Shown here in pieces: positions 1-7,405 of a stretch of DNA of 8,649 nt. The translations under genes were made by a program, and so were the position numbers. The stretch comes from an uncultured Pyrinomonas sp. (GTDB lineage Bacteria; Acidobacteriota; Blastocatellia; Pyrinomonadales; Pyrinomonadaceae). The stretch's first letter is position 1. Every line of letters begins with the position of its first letter. Below the pieces are notes generated by a model, which was given only the letters and a program-made list of their open reading frames with translations, was not told the DNA's origin and did no database searches. Location of the stretch: contig CAKZOF010000127.1 in the NCBI GenBank assembly GCA_937135995.1, positions 1-8,649 on the forward strand, written 5' to 3'.

Positions 1-743
1 TCATGAGCGGAAATATCAGCCTGCGCCGTCATCCCGTATGTAACGCGGCGGCGTTTTATTCTCGGGATAATCAACTGCACGTTCGGGTCATCGAGACAAA
101 TGACGGTTGCGCCGTAAAACGGAACTTTGTTAACAAAATCCGTGAAACACTGTACGACGTCGTCCATTCCCTTGTAGGACTCCATATGTTCTTTATCAAT
201 GTTCGTCACGACGGCAATCGTCGGATAAAGCATCAAAAAAGAACGGTCGCTCTCGTCGGCTTCAACTACCATCAGATCGCTCCGGCCGAGTCGCGCGTTG
301 GAGCCGAAAGAGGTGACGACGCCGCCGACGATCACCGTCGGATCCAGACCGGCATGACCGAGCACCGCGGCGATCATCGAAGTGGTCGTCGTCTTGCCAT
401 GCGATCCGGCGACGGCGACCGTGTGCGGCTTGAGCCGCATCAACTCGGCGAGCATCTCGGCGCGCGGGATGACCGGAATCGAACGCCGCCGCGCTTCGAT
501 GATCTCCGGGTTGTCGTCGCGTACGGCGCTCGACCGGACCACCACCTGCGCATCACCTACGTTCTCCGGCGCGTGCCCCTCGTAGATCGTCACGCCCAAA
601 CTCGCCAGACGGTCGGTCACTTCCGAACGCTTCAGGTCCGAACCGGAGACGCGAAAACCGAGGTTGACCAAGACCTCAGCGATGCCGGACATGCCGCTTC
701 CGCCGACGCCAACCAGATGCACATGTTGAATGCGACGAAACAT
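1..743 (-). CDS. murC: UDP-N-acetylmuramate--L-alanine ligase MurC (3' end cut by window edge)
   Basis: MurC ligates L-Ala to UDP-MurNAc using ATP in the cytoplasm, the first step of stem-peptide assembly. I translated the 247 codons visible from ATG at 743-741. The N-terminal Rossmann-type UDP-binding segment has a [11 protein letters not shown] motif (residues 12-22). The ATP P-loop GSHGKTTT is at 113-120, an EADESD motif at 161-166 and [10 protein letters not shown] at 181-190. All are typical of MurC rather than MurD, MurE or MurF. The C-terminal ligase domain lies beyond the window, so only about half of a usual 450-480 aa protein is present. The start is preceded by GGAAACGAG, a weak Shine-Dalgarno. 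No in-frame ATG was found between the murG stop and this ATG. It lies 80 nt downstream of murG, the loosest junction in the tight part of the cluster. The last third of the visible part (1-240) is clearly less GC-rich than the rest, though the frame stays intact. Confidence 0.97.
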   Translation of the reverse strand, partial: MFRRIQHVHLVGVGGSGMSGIAEVLVNLGFRVSGSDLKRSEVTDRLASLGVTIYEGHAPENVGDAQVVVRSSAVRDDNPEIIEARRRSIPVIPRAEMLAELMRLKPHTVAVAGSHGKTTTTSMIAAVLGHAGLDPTVIVGGVVTSFGSNARLGRSDLMVVEADESDRSFLMLYPTIAVVTNIDKEHMESYKGMDDVVQCFTDFVNKVPFYGATVICLDDPNVQLIIPRIKRRRVTYGMTAQADISAH

Positions 744-823
744 CTCGTTTCCAACCCCGACTTCGCGCCCAGCGAAGCATTTTCGACTTCGTTCTTCGCT
801 TCCGCTCTTCTGGCGCGCCCGTG
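744..823 (-). other. murG-murC intergenic spacer
   Basis: This 80-nt gap separates the murG stop (TGA, 826-824) from the murC start. It is the only spacer above 10 nt between murF and murC. It holds an inverted repeat (listed separately) and the weak murC ribosome binding site. I see no T-tract after the repeat and no convincing promoter, so read-through from murG into murC is likely. Confidence 0.7.
771..800 (-). repeat. Short inverted repeat in the murG-murC spacer
   Basis: On the coding strand AGCGAAG (800-794) is followed after 16 nt by its exact reverse complement CTTCGCT (777-771). The 7-bp stem ends about 27 nt before the murC ATG. The loop is purine-rich and there is no downstream T-run, so it does not look like an intrinsic terminator. 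It could be an mRNA processing or stability element, or chance. Confidence 0.35.
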
Positions 824-1927
824 TCAAGTTCCGGTGCCGACGGGCCGGGTACCGGTCACCAGCCTCTCCATCAAGTCAACGATCTTTTCCGCCGCGTCGC
901 GCCGCGCCAATCGCCGGCTCGCCACCTCCATCGCCGTGAGGCGTTCCGGATCGGTCATCAACCCGATGATCTCGGCAGCCAAGCGCTCGCCCGTCAGATC
1001 CCGTTGCAGGATCATGCGCGCTGCTCCGGCGCGCTCCAGCGCCTCGGCGTTGCGCCGTTGATGATCATCGGCGGCCAAGGGAAACGGGATCATGATCGCC
1101 GCTTTGCCGGCGGCGACCAATTCCGCGCTCGTCGTCGCGCCGGCCCGACAGACGATCAAGTCGGCCTCGGCAAAGGCCGCCACCATGTCGTCGATGTAGC
1201 GCCGAACGTCGCTGCGCTGCCGCCATCCGCGCCGTTCGTATTCGGCGCGCACCCAATCGTAGTCGGCATCGCCCGTCTGGTGCATGATGCGCATGACGGC
1301 GCGCCTCTCCGCCAGATGATCGAGCGCGGCGACCATCGCCTGATTGATCGGCCGCGCGCCCTGCGATCCGCCGAAGACGAGCAACGAAAACCGTGAAGGA
1401 TCGCGCCTTTTAGGCGGAATGTCAAAGAACTCTGGCCGCACGGGATTGCCGGTGACCACCCCCTTGCCGCGAAAGAAAGGGAGCGACTCTTCGAACGTCA
1501 CCGCCGCTGCGCTCACAAACCGCGCCAGCACGCGATTGGTCCACCCCGGCAAAGCGTTCGACTCCATCACGAGCGTCGGAACGCGCAACGACCACGCCGC
1601 TAACAGCACCGGACCGGCGACGTACCCGCCCGTGCCGACGACGACCTCGGGCCGAAAATCGCGGATCAAACGGCGCGCCGCCAAGATGCTCTTCGGCAAT
1701 TGCCAGAGGCTACGCAACCGCGCCTTCATCCCCACCGCCTTGAGGCCGCCGATCTCGATCAGGTCGAGATCGAAACCGGCATGCACGACGATGCGCGCTT
1801 CCAATCCGCGCCGCGTGCCGACGAAACGGACGCGCGCGCGCGGATCGCGCCGCAGAACCTCTTTGGCCACCGCGATCCCCGGGTAGATATGCCCGCCCGT
1901 GCCGCCGGCAGCGATCAGGACACGCAT
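824..1927 (-). CDS. murG: Undecaprenyl-PP-MurNAc-pentapeptide N-acetylglucosaminyltransferase MurG
   Basis: MurG is the peripheral membrane GT-B glycosyltransferase that moves GlcNAc from UDP-GlcNAc to lipid I, giving lipid II. The 367-residue product is of normal length. The N-domain starts with the glycine-rich [10 protein letters not shown] loop (residues 8-17, His13) and carries GTGGYVAGP at 98-106 and NALPGWTNR at 124-132. The family usually has Glu-Gln-Asn just before this last motif; here it is Glu-Ser-Asn (122-124). The C-domain has GGSQGA at 186-191, HQTG at 216-219, an AGATTSAEL segment with Glu269, and DDHQRRNA (287-294) for nucleotide-sugar binding. ATG at 1927 is chosen because the glycine loop must sit near the N-terminus. 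The frame is open much further upstream, but that part overlaps ftsW and does not resemble any protein. It starts 2 nt after the ftsW stop (TGA-AG-ATG), which suggests translational coupling. Confidence 0.98.
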   Translation of the reverse strand: MRVLIAAGGTGGHIYPGIAVAKEVLRRDPRARVRFVGTRRGLEARIVVHAGFDLDLIEIGGLKAVGMKARLRSLWQLPKSILAARRLIRDFRPEVVVGTGGYVAGPVLLAAWSLRVPTLVMESNALPGWTNRVLARFVSAAAVTFEESLPFFRGKGVVTGNPVRPEFFDIPPKRRDPSRFSLLVFGGSQGARPINQAMVAALDHLAERRAVMRIMHQTGDADYDWVRAEYERRGWRQRSDVRRYIDDMVAAFAEADLIVCRAGATTSAELVAAGKAAIMIPFPLAADDHQRRNAEALERAGAARMILQRDLTGERLAAEIIGLMTDPERLTAMEVASRRLARRDAAEKIVDLMERLVTGTRPVGTGT

Positions 1928-1929
1928 CT

Positions 1930-3117
1930 TCACGAACCCCTGACTTGCCATCGCCACGGCGTCCGCGAAACGGTTTTCAAAGAACCAAGATCCACCGGCA
2001 TAACTTCGCCCGGGCGCCCGCGCCGCTCCGCGTGACGGCGCGCCGAAATGTTCAACAACACGCCGGTCGAAAAGAGCAACGGCACAAGCGATGAGCCGCC
2101 ATACGAAACGAACGGCAGCGGAATGCCCTTGGTCGGCACGAGCGAAAGGACGACGCTCATGTTGAAGAACGCTTGCGTCAAGATCTGCCCAACGATGCCG
2201 ACGCCCAAAAGCAGCCCGAAACGGTCCGGTGCGTCGAGCGCCGCGCGCAGGCCGCGCCAGCCGAACAACGCGAAAGCCGCCAGCACGGCGAGCGTGCCGA
2301 CCAATCCCAGCTCTTCGCCGACCACGGCGAAGATGAAATCCGAATGGGCGAAGGGTAGAAAGAACATCTTCTGCTTGCCTTGGGCGAACCCGAGCCCGTG
2401 TACTCCGCCGGAACCGAGGCCCACCAGCGACTGGACCACCTGATAGCCTGCGCCCTGCGGATCGGCCCACGGATCGAGAAAAGCCATCAACCGCCGCATG
2501 CGCCACGGGACGAAGACGAGCAACGCAGCGAACCCGATCGCCGCCGGAAAGAGCAACGCGCAAAGATAGCGCGCGCGCAGGCCGGCGACGAAACAGACGA
2601 TCAAACACGTCGCCAAGAGCATCAAAGCGGTGCCGAGATCGGGTTCGATGACGATCAAAAAGGCCAACGCGCCTGTGACCAGCACGCACGGGATGAAAGT
2701 GCGCAGGCGATGCTCCTCGCCCGCCTGCCGCTCCAAATGGCGGGCTAAAAAGAGCACCAGCGCGAATTTCGCCAACTCCGACGGCTGCATCGAAAAACCG
2801 AACAACCGAATCCAACGGTGTGCGCCGTTGACGCGCGGAAACGCGAACACAGCGAGCAACAGCACGATGACCACCGCCAGCAGGCCGTAAACGATGCGCC
2901 GATCGTTCAACCGCTCGTAGTCACACCGCATGGCGAAGAGCATCACGCCCAATCCGATGGTCGCCCACAAGGCTTGCCGGGCCAAATAGTGGAAAGGGTT
3001 GCTCTGCTCTTCGGCAGCGACCACCACCGAAGCGCTGTAAACCATCACGACGCCGAACAGCGTCAAACCGACCGTCGCCGCGAACAACCACTCATCCACT
3101 CGCAATCTTCGTGACAT
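1930..3117 (-). CDS. ftsW: SEDS peptidoglycan glycosyltransferase FtsW
   Basis: FtsW is the multi-pass SEDS polymerase that, with its partner class B PBP (FtsI), makes septal glycan strands from lipid II. The 395-residue protein is mostly hydrophobic with about ten predicted membrane segments by eye, starting around residue 11. Family motifs are QPSELAKF (111-118), SDFIFAVVGEELG (259-271) and PTKGIPLPFVSYGGSSL (328-344). Asp260 in the SDF motif matches the SEDS aspartate thought to be catalytic. I call FtsW rather than RodA because it sits between murD and murG, the standard dcw position. The short cytoplasmic tail after the last membrane segment is basic (SARRHAERRGR). ATG at 3117 follows a good Shine-Dalgarno that overlaps the murD stop, with a 7-nt gap, so expression is probably coupled to murD. 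Confidence 0.97.
   Translation of the reverse strand: MSRRLRVDEWLFAATVGLTLFGVVMVYSASVVVAAEEQSNPFHYLARQALWATIGLGVMLFAMRCDYERLNDRRIVYGLLAVVIVLLLAVFAFPRVNGAHRWIRLFGFSMQPSELAKFALVLFLARHLERQAGEEHRLRTFIPCVLVTGALAFLIVIEPDLGTALMLLATCLIVCFVAGLRARYLCALLFPAAIGFAALLVFVPWRMRRLMAFLDPWADPQGAGYQVVQSLVGLGSGGVHGLGFAQGKQKMFFLPFAHSDFIFAVVGEELGLVGTLAVLAAFALFGWRGLRAALDAPDRFGLLLGVGIVGQILTQAFFNMSVVLSLVPTKGIPLPFVSYGGSSLVPLLFSTGVLLNISARRHAERRGRPGEVMPVDLGSLKTVSRTPWRWQVRGS
1937..1941 (-). promoter_or_regulatory. Ribosome binding site for murG
   Basis: AGGGG lies 9 nt upstream of ATG 1927, inside the last codons of ftsW. It supports this start over the GTG two codons earlier, for which the spacing would be only about 3 nt. 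Confidence 0.55.
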
Positions 3118-3119
3118 CT

Positions 3120-3126
3120 CTCCCCT
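3120..3126 (-). promoter_or_regulatory. Ribosome binding site for ftsW
   Basis: AGGGGAG sits just upstream of the ftsW ATG and overlaps the murD stop codon TAG (3127-3125). It is the clearest Shine-Dalgarno in the tight part of the operon and suggests coupled termination and reinitiation. Confidence 0.6.
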
Positions 3127-4519
3127 ATGCGTCCTCGGCCTTTCGGCTTGTCGCCTCGTTCAGCAGTTCTTGCACCGCCGCTTTGAAAGCCCGTCCGCGT
3201 TCCTCGAAATCGACGAACATGTCGTAGCTAGCGCACGCCGGAGCGAGCAGCACCACGTCCCGCGGCTGGGCCAACGCCCAAGCGCGCGCCACCGCTTGGC
3301 GCATGTCGGCGGCACGCTCGACCGCCGGGGCGTACGGCCCCAGCTCTTTTGCGATCCGGTCGGCATCTTCGCCGATGAGCACGAGCGCGCGCGCTTTGCT
3401 TTCGACCAGCGGCGCGAGCGGTGCATACGGCGCGCCCTTGCCCCGCCCGCCCATGATGGCAACGATGCGGCCCGCCTCTTCGGCGAACGCTTCGAAAGCC
3501 TTCGCCGCCGCATCGACGTTGGTCGCCTTGGAATCGTTGTAGAAGCGCACGCCATTTACTTCGGCGACCAGCTCCAGCCGGTGCTCGACGCCGCTGAACC
3601 GGCGCGCCGTTTCGCACATGGATTCCAGCGGTGCGCCGCACGCATAGCCCATGCAGAGCGCGGCCATCACGTTCTCCACATTGTGCGCGCCGCGCAAGGC
3701 GAGTTCGTCTGTGCGCAGCAGCGCACGTTCGCCGCCATCGAGGCGCGCGACCAGCGTGCGCTCGCGCAAGAAGATACCTCGTTCGACCTCGCGCCGACGG
3801 CTGAAGAAGAGCTTGCGCGCCGCAAGCCCACTGGCCCACGAAGCGACCACTTCGTCGTCGGCGTTCAACACGGCCCAGTCCTCTTCGGTCTGCCGCCGGA
3901 AGATGCGGTGCTTAGCCGCCGCATAGTCGTTGAAGGTTTCGTACCGATCCATGTGGTCCGGCGTGATGTTGAGCACCGCAGCGACGCGCGGGTGAAAACG
4001 ATCCGTGGTCTCCAGTTGGAAGCTCGAGATCTCGGCGACGGTCCAGCCATCGTCACGCGACGTATCGACGAGCGCGACCAGCGGCGTCCCGATGTTGCCC
4101 CCGACTTGGACAGGCAAGCGCGCGTCGGCGAGCAACCGGCCCACCAGGGCGGTGGTTGTCGTCTTTCCGTTGGTGCCCGTGATGGCAACCAGTTGGCCAC
4201 GCAAGAAGCGGAAAGCGAGTTCGACTTCGCCAATGACTTCGACGCTGGCCCGTTCGGCATAACGCACGGCGATGCTTTTGGTCGGCACGCCCGGACTGAC
4301 AACGAGCAAGTCTATGTGGTCCAACAACCACTGCGGCACATCGCCCGAAAAGAGCTTGACGCCCGCAGCCTCGAGCGCACGCGCCTCGGCGCTCCACTCC
4401 TCGATGGGCTTGCGATCGTTCAGCGCGACGCGCGCCTGGCGCGCGACGAGAAAACGCGCCGCCGCCGTGCCGCTACGCCCGGCACCGAGGACGAGCACTC
4501 GTTTGCCTGCAAGCTCCAT
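3125..4519 (-). CDS. murD: UDP-N-acetylmuramoyl-L-alanine--D-glutamate ligase MurD
   Basis: MurD adds D-Glu to UDP-MurNAc-L-Ala in the cytoplasm using ATP. The 464-aa product is slightly longer than the E. coli enzyme. It has the N-terminal UDP-binding GAGRSGTAAA motif (12-21), the P-loop GTNGKTTTT (115-123), SSFQLE (165-170), LNITPDHMDRY (183-193), AHNVEN (278-283), HRLE (313-316), YNDSKATN (327-334), GGRGKG (357-362) and the C-terminal ACASYDMF motif (428-435). Lys203 lies 14 residues after His189 of the HMDRY motif, where the carbamylated lysine of MurD (K198 in E. coli) is expected. The ATG at 4519 follows the mraY stop by 2 nt (TAG-AG-ATG). I see no strong Shine-Dalgarno, so translation probably depends on coupling with mraY. 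The tail after the ligase domain is short and charged. Confidence 0.98.
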   Translation of the reverse strand: MELAGKRVLVLGAGRSGTAAARFLVARQARVALNDRKPIEEWSAEARALEAAGVKLFSGDVPQWLLDHIDLLVVSPGVPTKSIAVRYAERASVEVIGEVELAFRFLRGQLVAITGTNGKTTTTALVGRLLADARLPVQVGGNIGTPLVALVDTSRDDGWTVAEISSFQLETTDRFHPRVAAVLNITPDHMDRYETFNDYAAAKHRIFRRQTEEDWAVLNADDEVVASWASGLAARKLFFSRRREVERGIFLRERTLVARLDGGERALLRTDELALRGAHNVENVMAALCMGYACGAPLESMCETARRFSGVEHRLELVAEVNGVRFYNDSKATNVDAAAKAFEAFAEEAGRIVAIMGGRGKGAPYAPLAPLVESKARALVLIGEDADRIAKELGPYAPAVERAADMRQAVARAWALAQPRDVVLLAPACASYDMFVDFEERGRAFKAAVQELLNEATSRKAEDA

Positions 4520-4521
4520 CT

Positions 4522-5655
4522 CTAGCGCAATTTCAACGTCGAAAGGCTAAGCAGCGCGAACAGAATCGCCAAGATCAGAAAGCGAAAGACGACTTTGGAT
4601 TCGCGCCAACCGAGCATCTCGAAATGATGGTGCAACGGTGCCATCTTGAAAATGCGTCGGCGCGTCATCTTGAACGAGAAGACTTGCAACATCACCGACA
4701 ACGCCTCGATGACAAAGACGCCGCCGACCATCAAGAGCATGAACTCCTGCTTGGTCAGCACGGCCACCGTGCCGATGGCACCGCCGATTGCCAAGCTGCC
4801 GACATCCCCCATGAAGACTTCCGCTGGCGGCGCGTTGTACCACAAGAACCCCAAGCTGGCGCCAGCCATCGCGCCGCAAAAGACGGTCAACTCGGCCACT
4901 TCGGGCCGGTGCGTCAACCCGAGGTAGGTGGCCAGTCCGGCATGTCCTGTCACGTAGGTGAAGGCCGTCAACGCCGCCATCGCGATGAAGGTGACGCTGA
5001 TCGCCAATCCATCCAACCCGTCGGTCAAGTTCACGGCGTTGGACGTGCCGAGCAGAACGAGCACGATGAAGGGCAGATAGAGGTACGGCCCGATGTAGCT
5101 GACGCTCGTTCGCGGATTCGGGTCCGCCGTCGCCTTGAAGAACGGCACGTTGACGTTCCATGTGTACTCCGTCCAACAGTAGAGCACGGCCCACACCAGC
5201 ATGGCGACAAGCAGTTGACCGAGAAGCTTCTGCCGACCGGTCAAACCGAGGCTTTGTTGCCGCTTGATCTTCAGGTAGTCGTCGAGAAATCCGATCGTGG
5301 CAAAGAGCGTCGTCGCGCCCAAAGCGATCCACACGTACAGGTTATCGAGTCGCCCCCAGAGCAGAGTCGAAACAAGCACCGAGCCGACGATCAGCACGCC
5401 GCCCATGGTTGGCGTGTTCCGTTTCGACATGTGCCACTGTGGCCCTTCTTGACGAATCTGCTGCCCGATGTTCCACTCGCGCAACCACCGGATGACTGTT
5501 TTGCCGAGCAGCAGTGAAAGCAGCAGCGCCGTGATGGCGGCATAGGCCGTGCGAAAGGTGATGTACTGAAAGACGTTGAGCGCTTTGACGAAATATGACT
5601 CCTCGTGCGCCTGCAGGCTGCGATAGAGCCACTCGTAAAAGAGATAGTAAAACAT
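4522..5655 (-). CDS. mraY: Phospho-N-acetylmuramoyl-pentapeptide transferase MraY
   Basis: MraY is the integral membrane enzyme that transfers phospho-MurNAc-pentapeptide from UDP to undecaprenyl phosphate, giving lipid I. The 377-aa protein has about ten hydrophobic segments. It shows [13 protein letters not shown] (27-39), NTPTMGG (80-86), FLDDYLK (123-129, with the Asp pair 125-126), [10 protein letters not shown] (209-218), [15 protein letters not shown] (274-288, with Asp284) and the [11 protein letters not shown] motif (340-350). These include the aspartates and histidines linked to Mg2+ and nucleotide binding in this family. The start at ATG 5655 gives the usual MraY N-terminus. It lies 9 nt after the murF stop; the sequence in front (GAGTGACGAGCGACG) has only a weak ribosome binding site. 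The protein ends in a final membrane segment and a short LKLR tail, as usual. Confidence 0.98.
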   Translation of the reverse strand: MFYYLFYEWLYRSLQAHEESYFVKALNVFQYITFRTAYAAITALLLSLLLGKTVIRWLREWNIGQQIRQEGPQWHMSKRNTPTMGGVLIVGSVLVSTLLWGRLDNLYVWIALGATTLFATIGFLDDYLKIKRQQSLGLTGRQKLLGQLLVAMLVWAVLYCWTEYTWNVNVPFFKATADPNPRTSVSYIGPYLYLPFIVLVLLGTSNAVNLTDGLDGLAISVTFIAMAALTAFTYVTGHAGLATYLGLTHRPEVAELTVFCGAMAGASLGFLWYNAPPAEVFMGDVGSLAIGGAIGTVAVLTKQEFMLLMVGGVFVIEALSVMLQVFSFKMTRRRIFKMAPLHHHFEMLGWRESKVVFRFLILAILFALLSLSTLKLR

Positions 5656-5664
5656 CGTCGCTCG

Positions 5665-7119
5665 TCACTCGTCTTTCAGTTCGAACCTCGCTTTCACCGC
5701 CGTCACGATCTTGTCCGTGCGCACGCCGCGCGATCCTTTGACCAGCACCAGATCGCCCGCGCGCAGCACATCGCACAATGCTGTCGCCGCCTCTTCCACC
5801 GACGGGAAGAAGCGCGCTTCGGCCAGCCCCTCTTCGCGCGCGCCAGCGATTAGTTCCTGCGCCAGCCCGCGCACACCCCACAACGCATCGATCCTCAAAC
5901 GCGCGATCTCGCGCCCCGCTTCGCGGTGCATCGCGGCGGCGTCCGCCCCGAGTTCCAACATCTCGCCAGCGACCACAATGCGCCGCGTCGCCGCAGCTTC
6001 CGCCACGGCGCGCGCCATCGCCAGCAGCGAAGCCGGATTGGAGTTGTACGAATCATCGATCATGGTGAATCCGGCGGCGAAGCGCAAGACCTCGCCGCGC
6101 ATCTCCGACGGCGCGGCAAGAGCGAGCGCTTGGGCGATGCGCGCCGGGTCGATACCGAAACAGGTCGCAACCGCCGCAGCCGCCAGGGCGTTGGTCAAGT
6201 TGTGCCGACCGGGCAGAGGCAACGTCGCCTCCGCCGCGCCGAGCGGTGTCCGCAGGCGGAAGCGCACCAGATCCAGCCGCACGCGCTCGATCCGCTCGGC
6301 CATGACGTCCGCCGCTTCGCTCAACCCGAAGGTCAACACCGGTCCGGCATGAAGCTCGCGCATGCCGATCACCCATGGGTCATCGGCGTTGAGCACCGCC
6401 GTTCCGCCCGCTTTCAAGCGACGCACCAGAGTGCTCTCTTCGCGCGCCACATCTTCGATCGTGCCGAGGAACTCCAAGTGTTCCGGCCCAACACAGACTT
6501 CGACGGCAACATCGGGCGGTGCGATCTGCGTCAGCCGGTCCAGTTCGCCCGGCATCGAGGTTCCCATCTCCAGCACGGCGACGTCGAAGTCGGCGGCGTG
6601 GCGTCCGCCTGATTCCATCTGCAAGATGGAGAGCGGAACGCCGAGTTCGTTGTTGAAGTTCTTCAGGCTCTTGACCACCCTTTTGCCCGCAGCTTGCAGC
6701 ACCAGCGCTGTCAAATCCTTGGTGGTCGTCTTTCCGGCGCTGCCGGCGATGGCAACCACCGGTCCACCCCACTCCGCAACGACGCCGCGCGCAAGACGCT
6801 GCAGCGCGTCGATGACATCCTCGACAAGCAACAAACGGGGCTGCAACCGCCGAAGTTCTTCGTCCGCGGCGATGCGCGCGCGTCTTGCGACGGCGGCCAG
6901 CGCGCCGCGCGACAGCGCTTCCGGAATGAACTTGTGCCCATCGGCGAACTCCTTCGCCGTGAAGCAGTGGCGCCGGTAATCCTCGGGCGACAAGGCGAAG
7001 AAGAGGTGCCCCGGCTCGACGGCGCGCGAATCGATGGCGAACCCGGTGATGTCGGCGTCGAGCGCGCCGCCGCCCCCGTCGTCCGAGCCCATCAATCGCG
7101 CTGCTTGTGCGAGCTTCAC
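5665..7119 (-). CDS. murF: UDP-N-acetylmuramoyl-tripeptide--D-alanyl-D-alanine ligase MurF
   Basis: MurF attaches D-Ala-D-Ala to the UDP-MurNAc-tripeptide, finishing the cytoplasmic precursor. The 484-aa product has an N-terminal substrate domain with AIDSRAVEPGHLFFAL (28-43), a P-loop GSAGKTTTK (126-134), NNELGVPLS (156-164), EMGTSMPGE (184-192), GPEHLE (211-216), GRHNLTNALA (304-313), DDSYNSNP (355-362) and AGEMLELG (384-391). The DDSYNSNP motif identifies MurF and rules out MurE. GTG at 7119 is the start: going upstream there is no ATG, GTG or TTG in frame before a TGA at 7197-7195. Oddly, the position 14 residues after His214, where MurD and E. coli MurF have the carbamylated lysine, is Glu228, and no lysine lies between 214 and 235. 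The gene heads the tight murF-mraY-murD-ftsW-murG run; upstream is a 344-bp gap where murE would be expected. Confidence 0.97.
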   Translation of the reverse strand: MKLAQAARLMGSDDGGGGALDADITGFAIDSRAVEPGHLFFALSPEDYRRHCFTAKEFADGHKFIPEALSRGALAAVARRARIAADEELRRLQPRLLLVEDVIDALQRLARGVVAEWGGPVVAIAGSAGKTTTKDLTALVLQAAGKRVVKSLKNFNNELGVPLSILQMESGGRHAADFDVAVLEMGTSMPGELDRLTQIAPPDVAVEVCVGPEHLEFLGTIEDVAREESTLVRRLKAGGTAVLNADDPWVIGMRELHAGPVLTFGLSEAADVMAERIERVRLDLVRFRLRTPLGAAEATLPLPGRHNLTNALAAAAVATCFGIDPARIAQALALAAPSEMRGEVLRFAAGFTMIDDSYNSNPASLLAMARAVAEAAATRRIVVAGEMLELGADAAAMHREAGREIARLRIDALWGVRGLAQELIAGAREEGLAEARFFPSVEEAATALCDVLRAGDLVLVKGSRGVRTDKIVTAVKARFELKDE

Positions 7120-7175
7120 GGCCGTCTCTCTCTCGTCCCCTTTCCCCGAGCAGCACCACCCGGCGGCGCTCTCAT
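7116..7175 (-). CDS. Possible 19-codon leader ORF overlapping the murF start
   Basis: ATG at 7175-7173 overlaps the stop of the upstream 67-codon ORF (ATGA). This 19-residue basic frame ends in TGA at 7118-7116, which overlaps the murF GTG (GTGA). The peptide is low in complexity (Gly, Arg, Pro, Ala) and has no recognisable function. If translated, it would act mainly to couple ribosomes into murF. Such overlaps can also occur by chance. Confidence 0.15.
   Translation of the reverse strand: MRAPPGGAARGKGTRERRP
7126..7134 (-). promoter_or_regulatory. Purine-rich ribosome binding site for murF
   Basis: GAGAGAGAG lies 6 nt before the GTG start. It is an imperfect Shine-Dalgarno but supports GTG 7119, which is also the only available start codon in that frame. 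Confidence 0.4.
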
Positions 7176-7375
7176 TGCAACACGCCGACGGCGATCACTG
7201 CTCCGACGTCCAGTTCATCTTCGCAGCGAACCTCTTCGGCTTTGGGCGCGCGCTCATCGTCGTGCCAAAGAGCGCGACGACGAGCAAGGCGTGCGCGACG
7301 CACGCGCAGCCGACAATCTTCGATTCGCCGCTTCAATTCCTCCTGCTGAAGTTTGTCGTGCGAGTTTTGCGTCAT
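7172..7375 (-). CDS. Doubtful small ORF, 67 aa, charged protein of unknown function
   Basis: I do not recognise this product. The 67 residues are strongly charged: an acidic/polar start (LQQEELKRRIEDC, 9-21), an arginine-rich stretch (RVRRARLARRR, 24-34) and a short hydrophobic C-terminus (VGAVIAVGVL, 57-66), too short for an ordinary membrane span. The first half could form a helix. Third-position GC is about 61% by hand count, which does not clearly mark it as coding. The ATG is preceded by a poor ribosome binding site; a perfect AGGAGG lies inside the ORF (7344-7339) but no start codon is suitably placed behind it. Its TGA overlaps the ATG of the next mini-ORF (ATGA). It could be a real small gene replacing murE, or a chance ORF in a spacer. 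Confidence 0.2.
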   Translation of the reverse strand: MTQNSHDKLQQEELKRRIEDCRLRVRRARLARRRALWHDDERAPKAEEVRCEDELDVGAVIAVGVLQ

Positions 7376-7391
7376 GGATCTTGCCCGCCAA

Positions 7392-7405
7392 GGCGACGCA
7401 TCGCC
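7392..7405 (-). repeat. Small hairpin in the ftsI-murF gap
   Basis: GGCGA and TCGCC form a perfect 5-bp stem around a 4-nt loop, extendable by two G-U pairs on the coding strand. There is no T-run after it, so it is not a typical terminator. It lies about 60 nt past the ftsI stop. Confidence 0.25.

Noticed and set aside
676..780. Alternative ATG at 780 in the murG-murC spacer
   Set aside because: It is out of frame with murC and soon stops; the conserved MurC N-terminus begins at ATG 743.
3..1061. Plus-strand open frame of 352 codons opposite murC and the end of murG
   Set aside because: It spans two confident genes and their spacer on the opposite strand, with a low-complexity His/Arg-rich product; it is a shadow of real coding sequence.
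1928..2815. Apparent 296-codon N-terminal extension of MurG in the same frame
   Set aside because: It overlaps ftsW in another frame and its product is Arg-rich without domains. The GGTGGH loop of MurG belongs near the N-terminus, as given by ATG 1927.
3170..4525. Long plus-strand open frame of 451 codons antisense to all of murD
   Set aside because: It mirrors murD codon bias in GC-rich DNA, resembles no protein family, and murD on the other strand has every family motif.
7339..7344. Perfect AGGAGG Shine-Dalgarno on the minus strand in the gap
   Set aside because: The only nearby start is TTG 2 nt downstream, too close; no ATG or GTG lies at a working distance.
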